Positions 8,223 through 16,756 of a stretch of 64,000 bases of DNA are shown one piece after another (within the stretch, counting starts at the first letter, position 1; every line of letters starts with the position of its first letter). The notes under the pieces were generated by a model, which was not told where the DNA came from, made no database searches, and saw only the letters and a list, made by a program, of their open reading frames with translations. The position numbers were made by a program, and so were the translations under genes. Source of the DNA: JARYGU01 sp033795365. Its GTDB lineage: Bacteria; Pseudomonadota; Alphaproteobacteria; Rhizobiales; Rhizobiaceae. The DNA lies in assembly GCA_033795365.1 (NCBI GenBank), contig JARYGU010000002.1, positions 310,001 through 374,000 on the forward strand. Direction: 5' to 3'.

Positions 8223-9281
8223 CTACTTCTTGATGTGCGGCGCGAGCAGCTCCAGATCGGCCTCGCTCAGGCGGTCGCTCGCGGTGTTGAGCTGGTGCCA
8301 GTAGGGATAGATGACCGGCGGTACGCTCACGTCGTCGAGCCGCCGGCGTTCTTCCTCGGTGAGCTTCAGTTCGGCGGCGGCGAGATTGTCCTTGAATTGC
8401 GCTTCCGTGCGCCCGCCGATGATGACCGAGGTCACCGCCTTTCGGCCAATCAGCCAGGCGAGCGCTACCTGGGCGGCGGAGACGCCGCGGCTGTCGGCGA
8501 TTGAAACCAGGGTGTCGACGATGTTCCAGAGGCGGTTCTCGTCGCGGATCGGCGGTTCGGTCCAACCGGAGAATTGACGCGTGCCTTCGGGTGTTTCCTG
8601 GTTGCGCCGGTGCTTGCCGGAAAGCAGACCGCCCGCAAGCGGGCTCCAGACGAGCACGCCGAGCCCCTGGTCGATCGTGATCGGCAGCAATTCGTATTCC
8701 GCGTCGCGGGCTTCCAGCGTGTAGTGGATCTGCTGGCTGACGAAACGCTGGCGCTTGTCCTTTTCGCTGACGCCGAGCGCCTTCATGATGTGCCAGCCGG
8801 AGAAGTTGGAGCAGCCGATATAGCGCACCTTGCCCTGGCGCACGAGCGTATCGAGCGCTTCCATCGTCTCTTCGAGCGGCGTCTGGCCATCCCATTCATG
8901 CAATTGATAAAGATCTATCACGTCGGTCTTCAGGCGCCTGAGGCTCGCCTCGCAGGCGGCGATCAGATGCTGGCGGGAGGAGCCTGCATCGTTCGGGCCG
9001 TCGCCCATCGGAAAGCGGGCCTTCGTGGCGACGAGCACGCCGTTCTTGCGCTTGCCGCCGAGAATGTCGCCGATGATCTCTTCCGAAACGCCGCCGGAAT
9101 AGACGTCGGCCGTGTCGATCAGGTTCACGCCCGCGTCGAGGCAGATGTCGACGAGGCGACCCGCCTCCGTTACGCCGAGGTCGCCCACGGTTTTCGCCCA
9201 GCCTTTGCCGCCGAATGTCATGGTGCCGATGGTGACGGTCGAAATCTTGAGGCCCGAACGGCCGAGCAGGCGGTATTCCAT
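8223..9281 (-). CDS. aldo/keto reductase
   Basis: A 352-residue NADPH-dependent aldo/keto reductase with a TIM-barrel fold. The catalytic tetrad can be read: Asp56 in NLIDTAD, Tyr61, Lys87 in VATKAR and His128 in LYQLHEWD. The cofactor-binding end has the usual SVIIGGRTEAQ near residue 300. The start MEYRLLGRSGLKIS is typical of the family. It lies tail to tail with the aminotransferase (21 bases between stops) and divergent from the ABC transporter operon. The physiological substrate cannot be read from the sequence. Confidence 0.9.
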   Translation of the reverse strand: MEYRLLGRSGLKISTVTIGTMTFGGKGWAKTVGDLGVTEAGRLVDICLDAGVNLIDTADVYSGGVSEEIIGDILGGKRKNGVLVATKARFPMGDGPNDAGSSRQHLIAACEASLRRLKTDVIDLYQLHEWDGQTPLEETMEALDTLVRQGKVRYIGCSNFSGWHIMKALGVSEKDKRQRFVSQQIHYTLEARDAEYELLPITIDQGLGVLVWSPLAGGLLSGKHRRNQETPEGTRQFSGWTEPPIRDENRLWNIVDTLVSIADSRGVSAAQVALAWLIGRKAVTSVIIGGRTEAQFKDNLAAAELKLTEEERRRLDDVSVPPVIYPYWHQLNTASDRLSEADLELLAPHIKK

Positions 9282-9371
9282 GTGTCTTCTCCCACTGCTG
9301 AATGTCTTGAAACGAGCGCTAGAAGACTACCCTGGACCGGCATGGTCAATAGCCGCCGGATATTTAGCCGA

Positions 9372-9389
9372 CTGTCACAATCATGTTAT
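9372..9389 (+). promoter_or_regulatory. PHO-box-like site upstream of the Fbp/Afu transporter
   Basis: The 18-base stretch CTGTCAC-AATC-ATGTTAT matches the rhizobial PhoB site (two CTGTCAT repeats spaced by four) at 11 of 14 repeat positions and lies about 50 bases before the transporter start. The match is seen; PhoB control is inferred. Confidence 0.4.
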
Positions 9390-9440
9390 TCGCTCTGTCT
9401 ATGGAACGGCTATCGCGTTCACGCCTGAGGACATGTCGTC

Positions 9441-10421
9441 ATGAAGAAGAAGCTTTTCGCGCTCGCGGCGCTCGCCGCAGCCGGTCTCTTTTCCGTTTCC
9501 ACCGAGGCTGCGGACCTGGTGCTCTATACGAGCCAGCCGAACGAGGACGCCCAGATGACGGTCGATGCCTTCAAGGCAGCCAATCCCGGCATCGAGGTGG
9601 AATGGGTGCGTGACGGAACGACGAAGCTCATGGCCAAGCTGCAGGCCGAGATCGAGGCCGGCAATCCTGCCGCCGACGTGTTGCTGATCGCCGATACGGT
9701 GACGCTGCAGCGTATGAAGGAAGCCGGGCAGCTTCAGAACTACAAGTCGCCCGAGGCCGCGAGTTTCGATCCGTCGCTCCATGATGCCGACGGCGCCTAT
9801 TATTCGACGAAGCTGATCACCACCGGCATCCTCTACAACACGGCTGCGGCGATGAAGCCGGAGAGCTGGAAGGACCTGACGAAGCCGGAAGCAGAGGGTC
9901 TCGTGATGATGCCGAGCCCGCTCACCTCGGGCGCCGCGATGATCCATGCGCAGGCACTTACCGGCGTCGAAGGGTTGGGCTGGGGTTATTACAAGGCATT
10001 GCAGGCGAATGGCGCGACTGCCGCCGGCGGCAATGGAGGCGTCCTGAAATCGGTCGCGACGGGCGAGAAGGCCTACGGCATGATCGTCGACTTCATGGCG
10101 ATCCGCGAGAAGGCGAAGGGTGCGCCTATCGAGTTCGTCTTTCCGAAGGAAGGCGTGAGCGCCGTGACCGAGCCGGTCGCCATCCTGGCGGGCGCGAAGA
10201 ACACCGATTCCGCGAAGAAGTTCGTCGACTTCCTGCTCTCCGAGCCGGGCCAGCAACTCGCGGTGAAGATGGGATATATTCCGGCCCGAAACGGCGTTGC
10301 GCTTCCCGAGGGCTTTCCGCCGCGTGACAGCATCAAGGTTTTGCCGCTCGATGCCGCAAGCGCCGTGAAGAATACCGACGCCGACATCAAGACCTTCTCC
10401 GGCATCTTTGGTACGAACTGA
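9441..10421 (+). CDS. ABC transporter periplasmic binding protein, FbpA/AfuA type
   Basis: A 326-residue secreted binding protein. A signal peptide covers about residues 1-23 (MKKKLFALAALAAAGLFSVS, then TEAAD). The mature protein begins DLVLYTSQPNEDAQ, typical of the bacterial extracellular binding family that includes iron(III), 2-aminoethylphosphonate and phosphoglycerate binders. It is the first gene of a tightly packed three-gene operon (binding protein, double permease, ATPase). Annotation as an iron transporter is traditional, but the PHO-box-like site upstream suggests a phosphorus compound is also possible. I do not see a clear tyrosine-pair iron site, so the substrate is left open. 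Confidence 0.85.
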   Translation: MKKKLFALAALAAAGLFSVSTEAADLVLYTSQPNEDAQMTVDAFKAANPGIEVEWVRDGTTKLMAKLQAEIEAGNPAADVLLIADTVTLQRMKEAGQLQNYKSPEAASFDPSLHDADGAYYSTKLITTGILYNTAAAMKPESWKDLTKPEAEGLVMMPSPLTSGAAMIHAQALTGVEGLGWGYYKALQANGATAAGGNGGVLKSVATGEKAYGMIVDFMAIREKAKGAPIEFVFPKEGVSAVTEPVAILAGAKNTDSAKKFVDFLLSEPGQQLAVKMGYIPARNGVALPEGFPPRDSIKVLPLDAASAVKNTDADIKTFSGIFGTN

Positions 10422-10446
10422 TCTGAAGGATCAGGAACAGCCCTTG

Positions 10447-12138
10447 ATGCAGAGACTGCCAAAATCGAACAGCCAGCCTGTCTGGCTGTTTCCATTCGTT
10501 CTGGCCGTCGTTTTCGTCCTGAGCGCGCTTCCGCTCGGGCGGTTGCTCTTTTCAGGCGCAGACGCGGTGTTGCGCTCCGGCATGCCGCCCGTGCTCGGCG
10601 AACCCGGCACGTGGATTGCTGTGCGTAACAGCTTCTCGACCGCCATTTTAGGCATGATCGTTTCCATCGCCCTCGGTTCGGCCTTCGCGTTTGCGCTGAC
10701 GCTGACCGACATCGGACGCAAGAAGGCGCTCGGCTTCGCCTTCATGCTGCCGATGATGATCCCGCCGCAGGTGACGGCCCTTGCCTGGGTGGAAATGTCC
10801 GGCCCCGCCAGCCCGCTCCTGAAGACGCTGGGGATGGCGCCGCCGCTCGGCAGCCCTCAGCCGCTCTATTCCGTCGGCGGCATCTCGCTTCTTCTCGGCG
10901 TGCAGCATGCGCCGCTCGTCTTTCTCGCCCTGCGGGTGGGGCTTGCCGCTATTCCTCGCGATACCATCGAGGCTGCCCGGCTTGCGGGCGCATCGCCTCT
11001 GCGCATCCTGCGCGACATCGTTCTGCCGCTGGCGATGCCCGGATTGATCGCGGGAGCATCCATCGCCTTCGTTTCCGGGATCGGCAATTTCGGCATTCCG
11101 GCGATCCTCGGCATTCCGGCCTCGATCTTCGTGCTGCCGACGCTCGTCTACAGCCGCCTGGCGAGCTTCGGCGCGCAGACCTTTGCCGATCTCGCCGTGC
11201 TGTCGATCCTGATCGCGCTTATCTGCAGCTTCGGCCTCCTTGTGCAGCACATGGCGTTGAGGGGGCGGGATTACCGGATCGTCGGCCTCTCAGGCGCGGC
11301 GCCGGTCTTTGCGAGCGGTCCCTTTCGCGTGATCATCGAGGCGGCTCTCTGGCTCGTGCTTTTCTTCATCCTTGCCGCGCCCTTCCTGGCGCTTGTCGCA
11401 AGCTCGCTGGTGCCCGCCTATGGCGTGCCGCTCAACATGCAGACCGTATCCCTGCACGCTTACGAGGAAATCCTCCTGCGCCAGGCGGTGACGCGGACGG
11501 CGCTCGTCAATTCGGTCTTCCTGGCCGGCGCGGCCGCTTTCGGACTGCTGGTTTTCTCCGTGGCGGTCGCCTATCTTGCTCTTCACCGCCGCGGGCCTGC
11601 GATGACGCTGGTGACGGGGTTGGTCGAGATTCCCTATGCGCTTCCCGGGATCGTTCTCGCGATCGCGTTCGTCCTGCTCTTCGCCGCGCCGCTGCCGATC
11701 GTCGGGATCACTCTTTACGGCACCATCTGGATCATCCTTATCGCTTATCTTTCAAGCTTCCTCGCCGTCAGCCTGAAGCCGGTCTCAAGTGCCTTCCTAC
11801 AGCTCGATCCGGCACTGGAGGAGGCGGCGCGGCTTTCGGGCGCCGACTTCTTTCGGCGGATGCGCGATGTCCTCCTGCCGCTGATTGCGCCGGCGGCGGG
11901 TGCCTCCGTCGTCCTCGTCTTCCTGATCGCCTGCAACGAACTCACGGTATCGGCGCTCCTGTGGTCGGCGGGAACCCAGACGCTCGGCGTCGTCATCTTC
12001 AATCTCGACGACAGCGGCAGCTCCGATCTTGCTTCGGCGCTTTCCGTCCTCGTGGTGCTCATGGTGGCCGGGCTGATGCTCCTGCTCGAACTCTTCGCGC
12101 GGCGCATGCCGAAGGGAGTCCTGCCTTGGCGAAACTGA
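10447..12138 (+). CDS. ABC transporter permease, fused double domain (FbpB type)
   Basis: A 563-residue inner-membrane protein with about twelve hydrophobic segments. The binding-protein-dependent permease coupling motif occurs twice, once in each half: EAARLAGASPLRILRDIVLP and EEAARLSGADFFRRMRDVLL. One chain therefore supplies the whole translocation channel, as in FbpB/SfuB. I chose the ATG at 10447, 25 bases past the binding-protein stop, with AGGA upstream; a start at 10408 inside the preceding gene is possible but less likely. The stop overlaps the ATPase start. Confidence 0.88.
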   Translation: MQRLPKSNSQPVWLFPFVLAVVFVLSALPLGRLLFSGADAVLRSGMPPVLGEPGTWIAVRNSFSTAILGMIVSIALGSAFAFALTLTDIGRKKALGFAFMLPMMIPPQVTALAWVEMSGPASPLLKTLGMAPPLGSPQPLYSVGGISLLLGVQHAPLVFLALRVGLAAIPRDTIEAARLAGASPLRILRDIVLPLAMPGLIAGASIAFVSGIGNFGIPAILGIPASIFVLPTLVYSRLASFGAQTFADLAVLSILIALICSFGLLVQHMALRGRDYRIVGLSGAAPVFASGPFRVIIEAALWLVLFFILAAPFLALVASSLVPAYGVPLNMQTVSLHAYEEILLRQAVTRTALVNSVFLAGAAAFGLLVFSVAVAYLALHRRGPAMTLVTGLVEIPYALPGIVLAIAFVLLFAAPLPIVGITLYGTIWIILIAYLSSFLAVSLKPVSSAFLQLDPALEEAARLSGADFFRRMRDVLLPLIAPAAGASVVLVFLIACNELTVSALLWSAGTQTLGVVIFNLDDSGSSDLASALSVLVVLMVAGLMLLLELFARRMPKGVLPWRN

Positions 12139-13151
12139 TCCTGAACCACCTGTCGAAGTCCTATGGGGGCGCCGGCGCTGCCGTGAAGGACGTATCGCTG
12201 ACCGTGCGCGAAGGCGGCTTTCTCGCCCTGCTCGGCCCCTCCGGCTGCGGCAAGACGACGATCCTCAGAATGATTGCGGGCTTCGAGCAGCCGACGGACG
12301 GATCGATCCTGCTCGGCGATCGCGTGATATCGGATGCCGGAGGCGTGCTGCCGCCGGAAAAGCGCAACATGGCCATGGTCTTCCAGTCATACGCCCTCTG
12401 GCCGCATATGACTGTTGCCGGAAATGTCGGATATCCGTTGACCGTGCGCGGCATCTCCGGCGAAGCTTGGCGCAGGAAGGTCGCGGATGCGCTCTCGCTC
12501 GTCCATCTGGAGGCCTATGCGGAGCGGCGCCCCGCGGAGCTTTCCGGCGGCCAGCGCCAGCGCGTCGCGCTCGCCCGCTGCCTTGTGACCTCGCCGGACG
12601 TGGTGTTGCTCGACGAACCTCTTGCCAATCTCGACCGGCACCTTCGCGCGTCGATGGAGGAAACCTTCCGGGAATTCCACGCCCGCTCCGGCGCCACGAT
12701 GGTCTATGTGACGCATGACCAGGGCGAGGCGATGGCGCTTGCCACAGAGGTTGCCGTCATGTCGGAGGGGCGGCTCCTGCAGACAGCTCCGCCGGAGGAG
12801 ATCTATGCACGACCGGAGGGGCGGATCGTCGGCGGCCTGATAGGGCAGGGTGCGATTCTACCCCTGCCGTTGCCGCAAGATTCGCCGCGGCTTGTCGAAT
12901 GGAACCAGCTCAAGCCCGCACTGGCGGGCGAAAGCCAGGGGCCGCTGCGGGACGTGCTGGTCAGGCCGGAACATGTTGCGGCCGATCCGGACGGTGCGCC
13001 CATGCGCGTTCTCTCCTCGACCTTCACCGGAGAACGGCATGTGCTGACGCTCGATGCAGGAAATGGGCTGGCGCTTCCCGCCTATTCCGCCTCGCACCGC
13101 GCGCCTGGCACGCACGGTGGATTCGTCATTACATGCGGCTGGATTCTTTGA
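12126..13151 (+). CDS. ABC transporter ATP-binding protein, FbpC type
   Basis: A 341-residue ATPase energising the upstream permease. It shows Walker A GPSGCGKTT, Q-loop MVFQSYALWPH, signature LSGGQRQRVALARC, Walker B VVLLDEP and the H-loop VTHDQGEA, followed by a C-terminal TOBE-like domain (about 240-341). The start is a TTG at 12126, overlapping the permease stop by 13 bases, which implies translational coupling; the open frame further upstream belongs to the permease region. The gene ends 42 bases before the convergent phosphoribosyltransferase. Confidence 0.9.
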   Translation: MAKLILNHLSKSYGGAGAAVKDVSLTVREGGFLALLGPSGCGKTTILRMIAGFEQPTDGSILLGDRVISDAGGVLPPEKRNMAMVFQSYALWPHMTVAGNVGYPLTVRGISGEAWRRKVADALSLVHLEAYAERRPAELSGGQRQRVALARCLVTSPDVVLLDEPLANLDRHLRASMEETFREFHARSGATMVYVTHDQGEAMALATEVAVMSEGRLLQTAPPEEIYARPEGRIVGGLIGQGAILPLPLPQDSPRLVEWNQLKPALAGESQGPLRDVLVRPEHVAADPDGAPMRVLSSTFTGERHVLTLDAGNGLALPAYSASHRAPGTHGGFVITCGWIL

Positions 13152-13193
13152 TCGAATGGGCCGCCACGGCGATGCCAAATTGCGAAAATACCC

Positions 13194-13829
13194 CTAGAGA
13201 AAGGTGTCCTTGATCGGCTCCCAGCCCGACGCGCCCGGCGCAAACTGCGGAATATGGGCGAGGCTGTGCAACAGGGCGCAGTCGTCTCCCAGCGTCTCCT
13301 GCCAATCCCGCGCCTCGGTGAGGATCACGCCGATACCGACCACGTCCGCGCCGGCTGCCCGCACAAGTTCGACCGACCCCTTCAGGCTGGAACCCGAGGC
13401 GACGACGTCGTCGACGACCACGACCCGCTTGCCCTTCAGCAGCGGGATCGCCTGGCGGTCGAGAAGCAGCCGCTGCTCGCCCTTGGATGTGATCGAGGAG
13501 ATCTTCTGCACCAGAGCATCGCCGAGGTGGATCTTCGGCGATTTCTGCAGGATGACGTAATCGTCGAGGCCGAGCGCGCGGGTACACTCTATGGCGACCG
13601 GAATGCCGAGCGTCGCGGCGCCCACGATCACGTCCGGCTTCAGCGGCGCGAGCTTTTCTGCGAGCTTCGCCCCGACATGCTCGCCGAACTTCACTCCAAG
13701 GTCGATCACCATCATCAGCGAGATCGCGAAATCCGGCTTGATCGCGACGATCGGCAGCTTCACCGCCACACCAGCGACGTCGACGGGCCAGAATTCGCCA
13801 GTCATCGGCGTTTGATCTTGTTCGGTCAT
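13194..13829 (-). CDS. purine/pyrimidine phosphoribosyltransferase-like protein
   Basis: A 211-residue type I phosphoribosyltransferase. The PRPP-binding signature VVVVDDVVASGSS is at 136-148. Upstream is a second conserved glycine-rich segment, VIVGAATLGIPVA. The overall layout resembles adenine or xanthine phosphoribosyltransferases, which turn a free base plus PRPP into a nucleotide. It is the last gene of a four-gene minus-strand operon with an ECF-type transporter; its start lies one base past the T-component stop. This arrangement suggests that the transporter imports a nucleobase-like compound that this enzyme traps. The base itself is not identified. Confidence 0.8.
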   Translation of the reverse strand: MTEQDQTPMTGEFWPVDVAGVAVKLPIVAIKPDFAISLMMVIDLGVKFGEHVGAKLAEKLAPLKPDVIVGAATLGIPVAIECTRALGLDDYVILQKSPKIHLGDALVQKISSITSKGEQRLLLDRQAIPLLKGKRVVVVDDVVASGSSLKGSVELVRAAGADVVGIGVILTEARDWQETLGDDCALLHSLAHIPQFAPGASGWEPIKDTFL

Positions 13830-13830
13830 T

Positions 13831-14499
13831 TCATTTTTCCTTCATGGCCAGGCGCGGCTCCACGAGCAGCCCGACATTGCGCCACGTCGTGCGCTTCTTC
13901 CTGAGATCGAAACCGTAGATGGAAAGCGAAAGCGAGATGGCATGCGCCATCCGGATCGCCTGCACCAGCATGGGCATGCCGCGCGCCAGCGCGTAACGCA
14001 GCCGCGTCGGCAAGGACACGTCGTCGATCTCCATGCCGCGAGCGCGCTGGGCGTCGGCGATGCGCTCGAAGTCTTCCCTCAGCATCGGGATGATGCCGAA
14101 GGTAAGCGAAAGCACGAGGGTGACGATCGGCGGCAGTCGCGCCGCGCTGCAGGCGGCGAGGATGGAACCGGGCGAGCTCGTCTCCATCACGAAGTAAAAG
14201 GCGGCGGTCGTGGTCACCAGGCGCGCCGCCATGGCAGCGGCGATCGGGATCGTCTCGGCGAGCGGCAGGCCCTGCAGCACAAGATTGACGATCCAGCTTG
14301 CCATTACGAGAAGCGTCAGCAGCAGGGCGCCCTTCAGATAGCCCTTCAAGCCGGGAATTCGGACCAGGCAAAGGAAGGCGACGGTGAGAAGCGAAAGCGG
14401 CACGCCGAAGCGCCAATCGGGCATCAGCCATGCGGCGAGCATGACGGCGAAGGCGGCCGCGAGTTTGATGAAGAAATTGACGTCGTAAAGCCTGTTCAT
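13831..14499 (-). CDS. ECF transporter T component (EcfT-like)
   Basis: A 222-residue inner-membrane protein with about five hydrophobic segments and a cytoplasmic coupling region. The characteristic arginine motif is seen in ADAQRARGMEI, with a second, looser one in SIYGFDLRKK. EcfT joins the ATPase to the substrate-binding S component. The start MNRLYDVNFF overlaps the ATPase stop by four bases (ATGA). The longer open frame in this phase runs through the ATPase gene and is not the real protein. Confidence 0.85.
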   Translation of the reverse strand: MNRLYDVNFFIKLAAAFAVMLAAWLMPDWRFGVPLSLLTVAFLCLVRIPGLKGYLKGALLLTLLVMASWIVNLVLQGLPLAETIPIAAAMAARLVTTTAAFYFVMETSSPGSILAACSAARLPPIVTLVLSLTFGIIPMLREDFERIADAQRARGMEIDDVSLPTRLRYALARGMPMLVQAIRMAHAISLSLSIYGFDLRKKRTTWRNVGLLVEPRLAMKEK

Positions 14500-16019
14500 G
14501 CGGCTTCTCCCGCCGGGAAACGATAGGGAGCGGGCCAGCCGAGCTTGCGGAACGCCACGCTGGACCATCCGTCGTCCAGAGGTCCGTCGAAGGCCATGCG
14601 CCCGCCCTCGAGGATCAGCATGCGAGACGCCACGTCGTCGACGAGCTCCAGGTCGTGTGAGATGAGCAGGACCGCCCTCCCGTTCAGGCGCATCGTCTCG
14701 AGGAACAGGTCGAGCATCCGGCGACCGGCAACGTCGCGGGCAAGCAGCGGCTCGTCCAGGATGGCGATCTTCGCGGAAGCCGCGTCGGCGCAGGCAAGCC
14801 CCAGAAGCGCCTGCTGGCGGGCCGAGAGTGCGAAGGGATTGGCCTCGGCCAGCGATCCGAGGCCGTATTTCTCCAAGGCTGACGAAGCCCTGGCGAGCAC
14901 ATCGGAGGCCTTTGTCGTTGCCGTGGAAGCCGTTATCGCGAAGACCACTTCCTCCAATACGGTCATGTTGAAGAGAATGCGGCGCATGTTCTGCGGCAGG
15001 TAGGCGATGGAGCGGGCGCGTCTCGCCGCGGTCCATTTCTCCGCACGCTCGCCGGAGATCGAAACCGAACCTGCGGTGGTTTCGGCAAGTCCGAGGATCG
15101 ACTGGAAGAGCGTCGTCTTCCCGGCGCCGTTTCGTCCGATCAGCGCCACCGTTTCGCCAGAGCGGATCTCGAAACCGACGTCCTCCAGCACGGGACGACC
15201 GTCCGGGCGGGAAAGACGGGTGCGCAGCGACTGTGCCGAGAGCAGGACCTCCGGGCCGCCGGCCTTCGCCCGCGGTCCGCGGTCGCGGCGCGGCGGCAGG
15301 ATTCCGGCCTCCAGCCACGGTTCGGCAAGCGGCATGATCTTGCCAGCGGCCACGATGCCCGACAGCCGTCCGCCATTCAGGAGCGCGACGCTGTCGATCG
15401 TCCCGGCGACCGAGGCGGGGTCCTGTTCGGAGACGAGAAGCGCCGGGATCTCGGATGCGAGCTTGTTCAGAATGCCGACCAGGCGCAACCGGGCGGCGGG
15501 GTCGAGGCCGGTCGTCGGCTCGTCCAGCACCAGCAGGCGCGGCGAGGCGGCAAGGGCCGCAGCGATGGCCACCATCCGCCTTTCCCCTCCGGAGAGCTTC
15601 AATACCCGGCGCCCGCGGAGCTCTTCGATTTCCATTTCGGCGATCAGCGTTTTCAGCCGCTCGCGGATGGCCGATCTCTCCATGCCGCGGTTTTCGAGCG
15701 GAAAGGCGATCAGATCCTCGACGTTCAGGTCCCAGAGCTGTTCTTCGACATTCTGCGAGACGATGCTGATCGTTGTGAAGAGCTCATCCTTGCCGATCTC
15801 GGCCATCGGCTTGCCGTTCAGAAAAACGCTGCCGGAGAAGCGCGGCGGTGTCACGAGTCTCGGAATGATGCCCCCCGCGGCGTTCAGCAGCGTCGACTTG
15901 CCGCTGCCGGCGGCTGCGCAGACGAGCAGCCTCTGCCCTTCGGAAAGTACCAGTCCGGCCTCGACGATCACGTCCTGCGCACCGTCGAAGCCTATCGTCA
16001 TATCGCGTATTTCAAGCAC
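14496..16019 (-). CDS. ECF transporter ATPase, two nucleotide-binding domains fused
   Basis: A 507-residue protein made of two ABC ATPase domains in one chain, replacing the usual EcfA-EcfA' pair. Domain 1 has Walker A AAAGSGKST, signature LSGGERRMVAIAA and Walker B LLVLDEPTTGLD. Domain 2 has Walker A GRNGAGKTT and Walker B IAILDEP, but its signature reads LSARQQALLGLACA, so the two usual glycines are replaced, and its D-loop is altered (LLARD). One composite site may therefore be weak. The start is a GTG. It sits 13 bases after the S component and overlaps the T component. Confidence 0.88.
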   Translation of the reverse strand: MLEIRDMTIGFDGAQDVIVEAGLVLSEGQRLLVCAAAGSGKSTLLNAAGGIIPRLVTPPRFSGSVFLNGKPMAEIGKDELFTTISIVSQNVEEQLWDLNVEDLIAFPLENRGMERSAIRERLKTLIAEMEIEELRGRRVLKLSGGERRMVAIAAALAASPRLLVLDEPTTGLDPAARLRLVGILNKLASEIPALLVSEQDPASVAGTIDSVALLNGGRLSGIVAAGKIMPLAEPWLEAGILPPRRDRGPRAKAGGPEVLLSAQSLRTRLSRPDGRPVLEDVGFEIRSGETVALIGRNGAGKTTLFQSILGLAETTAGSVSISGERAEKWTAARRARSIAYLPQNMRRILFNMTVLEEVVFAITASTATTKASDVLARASSALEKYGLGSLAEANPFALSARQQALLGLACADAASAKIAILDEPLLARDVAGRRMLDLFLETMRLNGRAVLLISHDLELVDDVASRMLILEGGRMAFDGPLDDGWSSVAFRKLGWPAPYRFPAGEAA

Positions 16020-16032
16020 GTCTCAAGCCAAC

Positions 16033-16605
16033 TCAGAATCGGGTGAAGCCTGCCGGGTGGGCGCTCTTCAGGATATTCAGAGCGGGAATGACCAGCAGCG
16101 GCGTGCCGATGAGCATCGGTACGATATCGGAAAGCCCCAGATACATCACGGCCCACCAGAAGGGGAAGATGCCGAGATAGGCGAGGCTCGCGGAGACAGC
16201 GACCACCATGATCAGCCCAACGATCAGGCATGTTGCCGCAATTTTAACCAGAGTGGTGCGATTGAAGGTCGTCTTCGCCGGATCGAACAGCAGGCCGGGC
16301 ACGAGGCCGGTGAGGCCGACCATGATGCCGTCGACGATCAGGGAATGGGCGGGAATGAAGGTTCCGGCCAGCAGCGACCAGACGATGGTGCCGAGATAAC
16401 CGCAGATGAAGCCGCTGCGCCATCCGAGCAGAATGCCGACGAGCGGCGGCAGAAAGGCGAAGATGCGCCATTGGATGACGCCGGGCACCAGTTGTATCGG
16501 GTTGGCATAGGCCCAGAGCACGCCGGTGGCGGCGGCGGCGACGATGGAAAGGACGATCGGAAAGAGCGTGTTGCCTTCCGGCTTGGATAGGGTCGTCGGT
16601 TGCAT
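16033..16605 (-). CDS. ECF transporter substrate-specific (S) component, unassigned
   Basis: A 190-residue membrane protein with five to six hydrophobic helices (for example FPIVLSIVAAAATGVLWAYA and LVKIAATCLIVGLIMVVAV). Size, topology and first place in an operon with EcfT and a double EcfA identify it as the S component. I do not see the signatures of the known biotin, thiamine, riboflavin or cobalt S proteins. The linked phosphoribosyltransferase argues for a purine-like or other base-like substrate. I chose the ATG at 16605, six bases after GGGGA. Confidence 0.7.
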   Translation of the reverse strand: MQPTTLSKPEGNTLFPIVLSIVAAAATGVLWAYANPIQLVPGVIQWRIFAFLPPLVGILLGWRSGFICGYLGTIVWSLLAGTFIPAHSLIVDGIMVGLTGLVPGLLFDPAKTTFNRTTLVKIAATCLIVGLIMVVAVSASLAYLGIFPFWWAVMYLGLSDIVPMLIGTPLLVIPALNILKSAHPAGFTRF

Positions 16606-16634
16606 GTGCAATCCCCAGAAACTGATTTTCTCCC

Positions 16635-16662
16635 GCAGGCACGAAGCAAGATGCGTGCCTGC
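16635..16662 (-). promoter_or_regulatory. hairpin in the leader of the ECF operon
   Basis: A 9-bp perfect inverted repeat (GCAGGCACG with CGTGCCTGC) around a ten-base loop lies 30 bases upstream of the S-component start. It could be an RNA leader structure or a repressor site. Confidence 0.45.
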
Positions 16663-16756
16663 CCGGCTATAGCGTTCTCATCCGGAAAAGAAAAATCGGC
16701 TTTTCATATCGAGGGCGGCAGGTAAACTCCGCGCCGTTTCCACCGGAAGGGAATTC

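Noticed and set aside
13831..15318. 495-residue version of the EcfT protein
   Set aside because: The first 270 residues come from an alternative frame of the ATPase gene; the real start overlaps the ATPase stop by four bases.
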